A stretch of 64,000 nt of DNA. Source: Siphonodentalium dalli (lineage: Eukaryota; Mollusca; Scaphopoda; Gadilida; Siphonodentaliidae). Position 1 is the first letter of the stretch; every line of letters begins with the position of its first letter. Below, one piece after another: positions 22,040 to 33,800 of the stretch. Where the stretch lies: positions 177,042,556-177,106,555 of the forward strand of contig CP136067.1 in NCBI GenBank assembly GCA_032622095.1, read 5' to 3'. Made by a program: the position numbers and the translations under genes. Under the pieces are notes generated by a model. That model searched no databases. It saw nothing but the letters and a program-made list of their open reading frames with translations, and had not been told where the DNA came from.

Positions 22040-22441
22040 TTAACCCTTTACCCAACAGAAGTCGGGATTTTTTTTTGCCCTGTGCCAATGCATTCTCTTA
22101 TATATGCGAGTCGACCATAGGTCGCCTCGCATATATAAGAGAATGCATTGGCTTAACACATTAAAAATTATAAAATTGTTAAAGAATGTAAGAAAAAATG
22201 GTAAAAAGTGTTAAAAGTGTTTTTTTTAGGCCAATGCATTCTCTTATATATGCGAGGCGACCTATGGTCGACTCGCATATATAAGAGAATGCATTGGCAC
22301 AGGGCATAACTGTAACTATCACAATGTGGTCAAGGAGCCGGTTCCAATGATATCCATATTTGTATGGTTCTATTGAGACAGACCGAAGATATTTTAGGCT
22401 GTTGAAGCTTTATTTGGCCGGTTTGTTGGGTAAAGGGTTAA
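22040..22441 (+). mobile_element. piggyBac-type MITE, family A, copy 1
   Basis: TTAA-CCCTTTACCCAACAG ... TTGGGTAAAGGG-TTAA. The TTAA target duplication and CCC-starting ends are diagnostic of piggyBac. Inside are two ~70-bp near-perfect hairpins in opposite orientation (arms GCCAATGCATTCTCTTATAT) joined by an AT-rich spacer, then a unique ~110-bp tail. This copy has extra 'gtcgggattttt' near its left end. It starts 178 bp after exon 2. Confidence 0.9.
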
Positions 22442-22520
22442 CCGATGATCTTTTCAAATTAGACGATGATAATATTACAAAATATCACTGATATGACTGA
22501 CATTTAATTACTCTGATTTT

Positions 22521-22892
22521 TAGTGTTGAAACGATTAGCGATTTTAAGGCATCGACTAGTCACCAGAGGTAATCGACACTTCATGTCTTTGATGATCAAC
22601 ATAAAAGAAACTGCGCCTACACGTGCTTACATTGGGTTCAGTTCAGGTCATGGAGTTCAACGCCCGTGCAAGACTGATGGCAGTGGCATCGTTAAAGGAA
22701 CAATGCAATCAGGCTTTAAGAAGTTAATATGTGTTAACTGTTACAGATTACGTGAGAATATGGCCCTGCAATGGCACTGCTGTCATGATAGCACATAGGT
22801 AGTGCTTTTTTCCCCGACTAATCAACTAGCAGATTTCCGGATCGACTAATTTAATAATCACTTCGACTAGTCGATTAATCGTTTCAACACTA
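22521..22892. mobile_element. non-autonomous hAT element with 8-bp target duplication
   Basis: Ends TAGTGTTGAAACGATTA ... TAATCGTTTCAACACTA; the 'GTTGAAACGATTAATCGACT' style end is common among hAT elements. CTGATTTT directly flanks both sides (22513-22520, 22893-22900), an exact 8-bp duplication. No transposase inside. Confidence 0.88.
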
Positions 22893-23101
22893 CTGATTTT
22901 ATTCAACTTCTGCTGAACGAATTTACATTTTGGATGTAAAAGTACCGGTATAGCATACAAAAGACTATTCTTTATGTTAGGGATACATGTATTCAGATTA
23001 TAAAAGCAGATGGCTGGCTGCACTCCTTGAATATGCCAATCCCGGCCAATTTTGTCATCATTCTCCATTCTGTCTGTAAAATATGTATTTGTATTTTGTA
23101 G

Positions 23102-23208
23102 ACTGTGGCTTACCTGACGTATCTGACTGGGACAACAAAAGGGAATATATACCACATAGTGATATCACCATTAACAGTTCTTGATAATTGGGTTAAGGAA
23201 TTCAAAAG
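23102..23208 (+). CDS. CHD1L: CHD1L exon 3
   Basis: Encodes TVAYLTYLTGTTKGNIYHIV, then ISPLTVLDNWVKEFK (motif Ia region, compare human CPLSVLSNWKEEM), residues 73-107, and ends in phase 2 (AG|GTGAAT). The acceptor is 'tattttgtag'. Confidence 0.95.
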
Positions 23209-23319
23209 GTGAATGTTGTTTTAAAGACATATCATGGACTTGTTCGGGTGCGTGAATTTGATACTCAGGCGCTATGCCAACATGGGGAATGTAGCATTCT
23301 ACTAATATCGCCTAACATT

Positions 23320-23590
23320 TCAAAGAAATCGACCGTACCACTCCATAGAAAACAACGTCTGAACTACGCCCTATTGTAAATATTTACATCTCGATTCGGG
23401 ATGCAACTATCGGCGATAATCTAACACAAATTATTTTGCCATCGAGAGTCATTGCATTTAATTAATATATAAGAATGACAGTTTGTCGTAAATTTGGATT
23501 AATATTAGTAACAAATAACTACTTTGAGCAAGATTATTCTCAATTTATATTTGATCACCCTACCGGAGTGTTTCACATCACTTTAACTTT
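23320..23590 (-). repeat. dispersed repeat, partner of 48945-49860
   Basis: Its inverse complement is present at 48945-49145 plus 49760-49840 ('AAACACTC..GGTAGGGTGATC', 'CCCGAATCGAGAT', 'ATATTTACAAT', 'GTTTTCTATRGAGTGG'). The 49-kb copy is interrupted by ~620 bp that this copy lacks. Type unknown. Confidence 0.65.
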
Positions 23591-23600
23591 TAATATAACA

Positions 23601-24844
23601 ATAACATGATTTTTGAGGGCAATATGGTTTATTAACGGCCTGGCAGGAAATGATGAACAGCCTGAAGGCCGCTAATAGGCCCGAGGGCTGTTGATCATTC
23701 CAGAGGGCTGTTAATATACAGTTATCGCCCGCGATTGAGTGAGACACGGGGATTTGTCGCCCGCTCGAGACCTGGAATGTCACCCGAGGGCCGTCAGGCC
23801 CGAGGGTGACATTCCAGGTCAAGAGCGGCGACAAATCCCCGTGTCTCACGAAAACAAGGGTGATAACTGTTTTGTTATCTGGCAATGGAGTATACACACG
23901 AACCTCCTTAATAGCAGGCATAAATGCGCGCATATATTATTTAATCCAGTTCGAAAAGTTAATTCATCGCTATTTAGAAAATAAAACATTCATAATCTGG
24001 ATTAATTAACAGACCCGTCATTTGCGCAGATATTCTCCGGTCAGTTTGCTGGTTGCATTGTGGAATTCGGTTAACGGAAAGAGGAGTAAAGCAATTTCGA
24101 AGTTGAGTAGCCATGCAGCGAAATGTTCCGTTTCGTTTCAAATGAGCGTGAAGACGCCGACAGACATGTTAATTTCCAGAATGCTAAAATGTGGAACTAA
24201 CACGTTGTAGTAGTGCAAAAAGAAATTGACATCTGTCACAGATCGTTACGCAACATACGGGTATTCTCTGAAGTCTGATGAATGTATTGAAGAAAAGAAA
24301 TAATCAATTGATAAACAGCAAAGAGTGGCCATTTGATCTATAGTACATAAACGTAGTTGTAACGTATGTACATCGTATGTGCAATTGTCTGCAGCATACC
24401 AACTACATAATAAGGTTTATCTATTTGTCCCACGGTCTTTATTATTGATATAAAAAGGTCCAATATGAATATTACACCTTATAACAGATATGTGTCTATG
24501 ATAACACCATTATACATAGCGTGCTTTAATTGCAAACAAAAAAACACACAATTATGCAAATTAGCAAACACCACAGTTCGCGGTTGTTATGAAACAGTGG
24601 GGTTTATAAAAACAGTGTTTTTCGAAATTATCAGAGAGCTGTCAGAGAATCTCTGCGCGGTGAGTTCTTCGTAGTTCTATGTTTACTGGTAACAGCTGAG
24701 CGGTCAATAACTGAGACAATGTTACCCTCGAGGGTAATATGGTGATTTATCGCCCGCCATGTGACGCACTCTCAGCCAATCAGAAGAGAGGGAAATGGGA
24801 TGAAGGATAACAATAAACCATAATGCCTGATATGATCATGTTAT
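23601..24844. mobile_element. foldback-rich DNA element, ~33-bp inverted ends
   Basis: The ends share ATAACATGAT and ATGGTTTATT words in inverse orientation. An internal 111-bp hairpin (23739-23849) pairs GTGAGACACGGGGATTTGTC with its complement and has GAGGGC(cgtcag)GCCCGAG at its tip. No coding capacity. Superfamily uncertain. Confidence 0.6.
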
Positions 24845-24869
24845 TATCCGACGACCCAACGGGTTCGGA

Positions 24870-25460
24870 GGACTATTATAATCAGCCTGTGCGTGCGTCC
24901 GTGTGTGAGTCCGTGCGTGCGTGTGTCCATGCATCCAAGGTTTCCGGAAAGACAGGTCAAATTCGAATTCTGGTTTCGTCCGCCAATTTTCACCAGAGTT
25001 ATGCCCCCTTTTCGACTTAGAATTTGACCGTCTGTTAACATTTTTGGTTTCCGACCGATAACTCCAGTTTGGATTATTTGATCTGAACCAAAGTTGGTAT
25101 GTGTATTTTCCAGCTAAAGATACAGGCCAAGTTCAAATATGGGTTTCTTCCAATTATTTTTACATGAGTTACGGCCCTTTTTCGACTTAGAATTTGACCG
25201 TCTGTTAACATTTTTGGTTTCCGACCGATAACTCCAGTTTGGATAATTTGATCTGAACCAAAGTTGGTATGTGTCTTTCTCCTAGCAAAACACAGGTCAA
25301 GTTCGAAATCGGGTTCCGCCCGCCAATTTTCACCAGAGTTATGTCCCTTTTTTACTTAGAATTTTTGCCAATTTGAGGTTTCCGGATGATAACTTTTGTA
25401 AATGTGTACTGAATGAAATTAAATTTGGTATGTAGGTTTACTAGCACTAAAGACAGGTTT
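24870..25460 (+). repeat. degenerate tandem repeat, ~172-bp unit
   Basis: About three units, each with a 'gagttatg.ccc.ttt' word, 'gacttagaatttgaccgtct' and 'aaccaaagttggtatgtgt', preceded by GT-rich 'gtgcgtgcgtccgtg'. Related units are at 40430-40930 and 41520-41750. Non-coding. I associate this repeat type with molluscs (inference). Confidence 0.7.
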
Positions 25461-27520
25461 TTATGCGCAAACAACGGTCGTATCAAGCTGACACTTAGAG
25501 GAGGACATGAGGTCTACCGACCTTTTATTACTATTGTTACCACAGATTTGGACATTTGACCCAATTCAGATTATCAGGTGACAAGGAGTCTCGAAAATAA
25601 GAGAGAAAAACCAGCATTGAAGAGGAGTGACAAACTATGAGAGTTTGACAGCTAAAGTTGTCAATGCATATTTATGCTTAAGACAATTATTCAACCATAT
25701 AGCGTGATTTCCAATCATAAAACCACTACAGTACATCGTTCAATTATTTTTTGAAATAAACACGTAAGTCCAAGGGGCGTAACTCGCGTGATAATAAACG
25801 AGATCTAACTTCTGGTCAGATGTTATTTGGAACGCCCGAAAAACTATATTAATGGTCTAGAGAACGCCCTACAAAGTGGTAATAATTTTCCCTCAATAAA
25901 TAGCCAGTTTTTCCTTGAAACCAGATTGCTGGAGTTTACTTTCTGGAAGAAAATATGATATCCGACTTAAAATTATAAATGAAATGCCTGATTGGCATTC
26001 AAGTTACATGTCCCATTAGATGTAAATATTGGCCAAGCTTGAATGAGGGATTTGTCCAATAAGTTCAACAAGCAACCTCGTTTTACTTATTATCTGAACA
26101 TCTCTCACCAAAGAATATGAACCCTGCACTTGTTTTAGCTTTTATCTGCCTGTCATCTGCCTTTATTACCTGAACATCCCTCCAAATGAATAATATACCA
26201 TTCCAATGTATAATACTGCTAGCAGGTTAGCCCGCCACTGGCGGTATTCGTCCCATGGCCTTGTTCGAAAAAGCAATTGCAACAGGTTCCGAGACACTTG
26301 TGCTGCATTTGTACCAAATTTCGTCAAAATCAGCAAGTTTTACCCAATTTGACCTTGAATTGACAATTTTGCAGGTCAAGGTCAGGTTGTGGTCATTATT
26401 TGCCCCGTCCAAAAGATTCCCCGGACAAAAGTACAGAAATCCGCCAGTTTTACCCAATTTGACCTTGAATTGACCAGTTTGAAGGTCAATGTCACGTCGG
26501 GGTCACGATTTGACCCGTCCGTGACACTTTCGGGACAAATGTACCCATAGGTATTGAAAATGATACCGCGATATGACTAAATATCGTCACCAATAAATTT
26601 GAGTAGAACTGTTTGAGAATGATACTAGTAGCAAGCAGACAGAACTATAGCATTATTGATTTGATAACACATGTTGCTTTGACGGGTATATAAAATAAAT
26701 AATTAATATAAATGGTCCTGAGTTTCGTTCTGTATACGACGGATAGATATATTTATAAGTGCCTGACGTAACCGGGAATTCCCTACCAACTGAGGGTCGC
26801 TTATGACATTAAAAATGACGCTAACAGTCGCTCGCGTAAATAATAACAGCAAACATGTATTGATTTCATATTTTATATTGTACAAACAAAACAAGTTAAC
26901 TAATGTGGCAAGCATAGAATAGAAGTCCGTATCTGATTTTAACTTATCCATTTCGATGTATATGACTGATTTCTGGCCGTGTAGTGATATACCTTTCAAA
27001 AATGATCTAATGGGTTAGCGCATTATACGTCTAATGCATAAGATTTTGTGGCGCTGTTGAACGCGCGTCATTGTATTTCCAGATTATATAAACACCACAC
27101 ATTTTTTATTGTATTTGACCAGGAAACCTTCCAGCAATATTGAGCTGAGATCAGCCTGTAGCAATTGCCGCCCATGCAATAAGGCATGGCGACTTGATTG
27201 TCCGCAGTGTGTTGACAAACGCTTATGGAGCAGTGAGAAATAATTAAATTTTACGCCACGCTAAACCGAAGCCGATAGCAATGGCCTTTGTCTCAGCATT
27301 AGAGGTGTCGATGGTTGCTAAATACTTGACACTGATAGAGATATCGTCGGTATTAATATCCACACCGGTGGCTACGATGTACCGACTATTTACATAAAGT
27401 GAAACCGACTATACGGTGTCAAAAACAGTATCGCGATTTGACTAAATACCGAAATACCATGAAGCCCTAAATATGAAGCAGCTTAGAAAACACAAAGAAC
27501 AGCTGAGCCCCAAAACTTAT
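25461..27520. other. intron 3 sequence, mostly featureless
   Basis: No gene recognised. 26230-26560 is related to the 60.4-62.4 kb array: 'acccaatttgaccttgaatt' twice, with 'gacccgtcc' and 'ggacaaa.gtac' words. Confidence 0.5.
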
Positions 27521-27524
27521 TGAC

Positions 27525-27875
27525 ACATGATTTCGCATTCAAATCGATTTATGTCGATAAAACTCTTATTTTTCAAAATTTCATGCTGAGACTTCGTGTG
27601 ACTGCGTGTAATACTTATATATTCTTAAAATGACACAGTCCAACACGTAATTATGTTTTAGATTGAAGAAATAAAATTTTTTCGATACTAAATTTTAACA
27701 TAGGATTTCCCATTAAAATCGATTTATGTCGATAAAACTCTTAATTTTCAAAATTTTAAGCTGAGACTTTGTGTGTATGTGTATAATACTTACATATTCT
27801 TAAAATGACAGAGTCCAGCACGTAATGATGTTTTTGATAAAAGAAATTAAATTTTTTCGATGCTAAATTTCGAGC
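27525..27875 (+). repeat. tandem duplication, two units of ~178 bp
   Basis: Two direct copies with shared words 'aatcgatttatgtcgataaa', 'tattcttaaaatgacaca' and 'gaaattaaattttttcgat'. They have diverged by roughly a tenth, judged by eye. No known family. Confidence 0.75.
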
Positions 27876-28183
27876 GATGATAACGTTGCGTTGAATTGTA
27901 AACAAACGCTCTTTTATAGCGACACGTCAGATACAACGCTCATTAAATTATCACTTGATTAACCACCGCAGTGCCGTTTTTTGTGACTGAGAGTGGAGAA
28001 CGGGTGCTCTGAGCTTCTCTAAAACGCGACGCCGATGGTGTCCGTGGGTTTTTACCCTTATATACAAAATTTGAGCTCGATTCGCGCAGCTGTTTTCGAT
28101 TCTATGAAGTACCCACACACATATATACATATACAATGTATATATATACATAGTTCTCAAAATATATAGGAGATAACTGGGTG

Positions 28184-28437
28184 CAAGCCTTGAAATCGGG
28201 TGTCTGTCATTTGCAGAATGAGGTCCCCAGAGGGTGAATTTAGTGATGCTACCCCGCATAGTGGGCTAGCATCACCAAATTCACCCCATGGGGACCTCAT
28301 TCTGCTTACACCTCAGCAGAATGAGGTTCCCAGAGGGTGAATTTGGTGATGCTAGCCCACTATGCGGGGTAGCATCACTAAATTCACCCTCTGGGGACCT
28401 TATTCTGCAAATGACAGACACCCTATTTCAAGGCTTG
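28184..28437. mobile_element. hAT-type foldback MITE (CAAGCCTTG family) with 8-bp duplication
   Basis: Inverted ends CAAGCCTTGAAAT ... ATTTCAAGGCTTG with hairpin arms 'CAGAATGAGGTCCCCAGAGG' and 'GTGAATTTAGTGATGCTA'. Two hairpins lie in tandem. ACTGGGTG flanks both sides exactly (28176-28183, 28438-28445). The element ends 46 bp before exon 4. Confidence 0.88.
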
Positions 28438-28483
28438 ACTGGGTGGAAGAATCCATTTAGTATAGAAATGGTTAATATTACAG

Positions 28484-28613
28484 ATTCTCTCCTTCACTGA
28501 CTGTCCAGTCGTATGTTGGTGATAAAGAAAAACGGAAAGAGCTGGCTAATGGAATCACCAAGAAGATGAGGGGAGGTGGCAAACCATTTAATGTATTGCT
28601 GACAACATATGAG
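28484..28613 (+). CDS. CHD1L: CHD1L exon 4
   Basis: Completes Arg108 and encodes FSPSLTVQSYVGDKEKRKEL ... KPFNVLLTTYE (motif Ib region), residues 108-151, matching the human 'YAGDKEER ... FHVLLTTYE'. Acceptor 'atattacag'; the donor GTTTGA is weak compared with its neighbours. Phase 0. Confidence 0.94.
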
Positions 28614-30341
28614 GTTTGATTTTAATTTCCTCAGGCATTTTATTTTTTATTACTTGGTTTCCAGATTTCCCTACCCAAAACAAAGCTGTTTGTCAAAAAA
28701 AATTAAATTTTAGTTTTCGGTTTTATTTCCGCCAATGGGAAAATTATTCCAGACATATAAAAAAAATGTTTAGCCTAGCCCATCATTATGAGCTTACTAA
28801 AATTATTAGCTAAGCTCATAATTCCATCTTCAAATTTTGCCCAAATGCTCCTTGTGTGTTAAAATTACGTTTCAGCATTAACCTCTTAAAACTTGGACTT
28901 GACAAATCCGTCCTCATGGACAAATTTTATTATTTAGTCTCCTCCCCATGTCTCCGATAAGTTCAGTGAAAGCATCATTCTCAACTCTTGAGCATGCGCA
29001 CTGTTACTTCGAACACACCAATATCTGGAACACCAATCGAACGCGACCAAACTACTTCTGCTGAACAGTGTCTGTCATTGTGAATACATAATGTACTGTT
29101 CTTGTCAGAGCTCAACTTGTACTATTGTGAGTGTTGGAACTGAGCAAAGGCTCCGGGATGGGTTGCATTAAAATAAAATTGTCTTTGACTGTGTGTCGCC
29201 AGAGCTGAAGTGAAGGCTGCAAAAGTTGCAGATATTTTAATATTATAGATTCTTCCAGATTATATTGATCAGTCCATTGGCTGTTGTACTCACTTCGAGC
29301 AATACATCTACCAAGGATGCCTACGGCGTTATGAATATGATGGATAACACATACCATCTTCGAAAAACAAAAAATCGTAAGACGCAAATATAAATGGGAT
29401 GAACTGACAACTTAAACTAACAATTTTTGTCATATTTGACAGCATTGGGAAAAATACTTTATAAACACTGTGTTTAACGTTATAAAATAAAATAGAATAT
29501 TTAAGACCAAAACATATGTTATTCAATTATTCAGTTCGGGAATAAAAATTAAAAACATTATGGTCATAAGATATGGAAATAAATATCTGCCTGCCTGTAA
29601 CTTTTTGCCCTAAAAAATAAATGTAGAAACATGCCTGTCTGCTAAGTGTGTCTGAGAATGTGTCTGAGAAACATAATTTCCTGTGGCCTTAGCTTGAGTT
29701 TATTGATAGCCCTGTTTAAGAGCAAAGGATACCCACTTCTTGGATACAAATATTTAGTATTGTCCACTCCCTAAATTGAGCGTGGGGGGGGGGGGGGCAT
29801 ATGTCATGCTTGGCATTGCACTTGTTCAATTTAAGTTAGGCCTAAATAAAATAGTGATGTTTCTGTTAACCTGTTGCCCCTAGTCCATATGCCCATCCCT
29901 CCCAATTTGATCAACCTCAGTATGCAAAAGCAGAAACAAAAAATTGCATTTGTCGATCTCAAGAATTACACTGGAAATCTTTTAAGATGGCGGTGCACTG
30001 TCATATCATTCTTGTGCCGAGCACATATGTTCAGAATTAATATATTCCATATTATGGATGTATTTTTTTAGGCCTTTTCAATTAAATTTTCCAGTCTAAT
30101 CAGTCAAAATTTAACAGTAACAGTGTGCGTCCATTATAATTTACTCATAATGTTTCTGATTTGGCCTGCGATGAAAACAAATTTTTCATTCCAATAATGT
30201 TACAGAACTTTTGATTACAGTTACAAATTCTATTTGATGTGAAATCTCTCTCCCCCCCCCCCCCCCCCCCCCCCCAGATTTTAATTTGAGGAAAAATACG
30301 AGATTTGCAAGAGTTTAGGGATACTACAAGGAGATATCTAT
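28614..30341. other. intron 4 sequence, no feature recognised
   Basis: Non-coding, with homopolymer runs at 29785-29798 (G) and 30252-30275 (24 C). No paired ends or reading frame of note. Confidence 0.45.
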
Positions 30342-30445
30342 GCGATCTTCTAGTTCAATGTTATTTTGCGATCTTCTAGTTCAATGTTATTTTGCGATCT
30401 TCTAGTTCAATGTTATTTTGCGATCTTCTAGTTCAATGTTATTTT
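30342..30445 (+). repeat. four-copy 26-bp minisatellite abutting exon 5 acceptor
   Basis: Four apparently perfect copies of a 26-bp unit (starting GCGATCTTCTAGTTCAATG, ending TTATTTT) at 30342, 30368, 30394 and 30420. The last copy is followed directly by CAG and exon 5, so the polypyrimidine part of the acceptor is itself the repeat end. Confidence 0.95.
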
Positions 30446-30448
30446 CAG

Positions 30449-30562
30449 CTCTGCTTGAGAGACTCTTCGTTTCTCGGAGGCTTCCCTTGGCATGTGTTAG
30501 TGGTAGATGAAGGCCATCGACTCAAGAACAAAGACTCTTTACTGTCCCAAACATTGTCTGAA
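30449..30562 (+). CDS. CHD1L: CHD1L exon 5 (motif II, DEGH)
   Basis: Residues 152-189: [20 protein letters not shown] then [18 protein letters not shown]. The Walker B/motif II reads DEGH where vertebrate CHD1L has DEAH; the catalytic Asp171-Glu172 pair is kept, and DEGH is normal in other SNF2 proteins such as SMARCA4. Donor GTAAGT, phase 0. Confidence 0.95.
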
Positions 30563-30842
30563 GTAAGTGTATTGTTAAATGATTAGGCCTAAAAAAAAAT
30601 ACGTTTGTTTCCGCTAACGAGCTGAAAAAAATTATGGCAGGTAGGTAGGCTTAACTTTTTTTTTTTTGTTAACTTTTTTTTTTTCAGTATTTTTAAAAAT
30701 AACTGTATAATACTTGTCAATAACCCAAACTATGCACTTCTTAGCCCCAATCAGGTTAACCCAAATGACAGAGGAACTAGAAACTCCAATTCAATCTTGC
30801 ATATGCTTCAATATTTACATATACAGGTATACTAGTCTATAT

Positions 30843-33800
30843 CAGGGCTGGCGATCTAGAAAATCCAGGAGGGCTATTAATAGCCCTCCTAGATATGCCT
30901 AGGAGGGCTATAGCCCTCCTCAACTTTTAAAGTTATGATTTATTTTATCTGAGTTACTACTGCCGTTAGTTTGTCTATTTTTGATGTTGTATAACTCCAT
31001 TTAAATAAATTTTCTTCATGTGGAAACAAAGTGTCCACAGAGTTGTGAATGTCAAAATTCCCCACAGTAATTATGGTAATAAAATGGTTTTATATGTTGT
31101 GATAATCTATATGTACAAGAAACAAAATGTAAGAGTATTTGTACTCAACAATTTGTCAGTCGGTGTCCAACCCATGCAACGGAATTGGGTGAGTTTGTCC
31201 ACATTAAAAGCATTCTCCATGAAAGTGTAATTTTACGTAAAATACACAATCAAGAACAATATTAAATCCAGCATATTTGCACTTGAATATTGACTGATTT
31301 TTCTCTCAAAGTAATCCATATTCCATTGTCGATCGCAGACTGCTGCTTGCAGCGGTCAAGTCGCTATCCATAGATTTACTGGGTGTTTGCAATTGGGGAC
31401 ATAGCAAATAGTTTCTGAACTTTAATAATTGAATAACAGTGTAAACTAGAATACGTGGATACATTTAGCTAATTATTAGCTCAACTTACTTTTGTAAGTT
31501 TGAGCTATTGCCATGGCTTGGCGTCCGTCGTCCGTGTGTCCGTGTGTCCGTGTGTCCGTGTGTCCGTCAACAATTTCCTTTGGCGCGGGCTACAGGTCGT
31601 ACCTTTGGTCTGATCTTTATGAAATTTTGCATGAATGTTGACATTGACATGTAGATGGGAACGAGTCATTTTGGGGTCATTCGGCCAAAAAACATGGCCG
31701 CTGGTGGCCATCTTGGATTTCAAAATTCAATCCATTGGCGCGGGCTACAGGTCGTACTGTTCTTTTGATCATCATGAAATTTGTCATGGATGTTAATATT
31801 GACATGTAGATGGGAACGAGTCATTTTGGGGTCGTTCGGCCCAAAAAACATGGCCGTCAGCAGCCATCTTGGATTTTACTCTTTGCATGACTAAATCATT
31901 TGGCGCAGGCTACAGGTCGTAGTTTTGATTGGAACTTCATGAAATTTGTCATGAATATTGACATTGGCATGTAGATGGGAACGAGTGATTTTGGGGTCAT
32001 TCGGCCAAAAAACATGGCCGTTGGTGGCCATTTTGGATTTCAAAAATCAATCCATTGGCGCGGGCTACAGGTCGTGCTGTTCGTCTGATCATCATGAAAT
32101 TTGTCATGGATGTTAATATTGACATGTAGATGGGAACGAGTGATTTTGGGGTCGTTCGGCCCAAAAAACATGGCCGCTGGCAGCCATCATGGATTTTACT
32201 CTTTGCATGACTAAATCCTTTGGCGCGGGCTACAGGTCGTACCTTTGGTCTGACCTTTATTAAAGTTGTCATGAATATTGATATTGACATGTATATGGGA
32301 ACGAGTCATTTTGGGGTCATACGGCCAAAAAACATGGCCGCTGGCAGCCATCTTGGATTTTACTCTTTGCATGACTAAATCCTTTGGCGCAGGCTACAGG
32401 TCGTAGTTTTGATCAGAACTTCATGAAATTTGTCATGGATGTTAACAATGACATGTAGATGGGAACGAGTTATTTTGGGAGTGTTCGGCCAAAAAACATG
32501 GCTGCCAGCAGCCATCATGGATTTTACTCTTTGCATGACTAAATCCTTTGGCGCGGGCTACAGGTCGTACCTATGGTCTGATCTTTATGAATTTTGTCAT
32601 GAATGTTGACATTGACATGTAGATGGGAACGAGTGATTTTGGGGTCATTCGGCCAAAAAACATGGCCGCTGGTGGCCATTTTGGATTTCAAAATTCAATC
32701 CATTGGCGCGGGCTACAGGTCGTGCTGTTCGTCTGATCATCATGAAATTTGTCATGGATGTTAATATTGACATGTAGATGGGAACGAGTGATTTTGGGGT
32801 CGTTCGGCCCAAAAAACATGGCCGCTGGCAGCCATCATGGATTTTACTCTTTGCATGACTAAATCCTTTGGCGCGGGCTACAGGTCGTACCTTTGGTCTG
32901 ACCTTTATTAAATTTGTCATGAATATTGATATTGACATGTATATGGGAACGAGTCATTTTGGGGTCATACGGCCAAAAAACATGGCCGCTGGCAGCCATC
33001 TTGGATTTTACTCTTTGCATGACTAAATCCTTTGGCGCAGGCTACAGGTCGTAGTTTTGATCAGAACTTCATGAAATTTGTCATGGATGTTAACAATGAC
33101 ATGTAGATGGGAACAAGTGATTTTGGGGTTGTTCGGCCAAAAAACATGGCCGCCAGCAGCCATCATGGATTTTACTCTTTGCATGACTAAATCCTTTGGC
33201 GCGGGCTACAGGTCGTACCTATGGTCTGATCTTTATGAATTTTGTCATGAATGTTGACATTGACATGTAGATGGGAACGAGTGATTTTGGGGTCATTCGG
33301 CCAAAAAACATGGCCGCTGGTGGCCATTTTGGATTTCAAAATTCAATCCATTGGCGCGGGGTACAGGTCGTGCTGTTCGTCTGATCATCATGAAATTTGT
33401 CATGGATGTTAATATTGACATGTAGATGGGAACGAGTGATTTTGGGGTCGTTCAGCCAAAAAACATGGCCGCCAGCAGCCATCTTGGATTTTACTCTTTG
33501 CATGACTAAATTCTTTGGCGCGGGCTACAGGTTGTAGCTTTGGTCAGAACTTCATGAAATTTGTCATGAATGTTAACAATGACATGTAGATGGGAACGAG
33601 TGATTTTGTTTTGGGGTTGTTCGGCCAAAAAACATGGCCGCCAGCAGCCATCATGGATTTTACTCTTTGCATGACTAAATCGTTTGGCGCCGGCTACAGG
33701 TCGTACCTATGGTCTGATCTTTATGAATTTTGTCATGAATGTTGACATTGACATGTAGATGGGAACGAGTGATTTTGGGTTCATTCGGCCAAAAAACATG

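Noticed and set aside
22523-22798. 91-codon reading frame
   Set aside because: It is the interior of a 372-bp hAT element; too short for a transposase and no motif.
31997-32938. Two near-identical 97-codon minus-strand reading frames
   Set aside because: They lie in the satellite array, recur with its 648-bp higher-order period and stay open because paired unit length is divisible by three; no protein family recognised.
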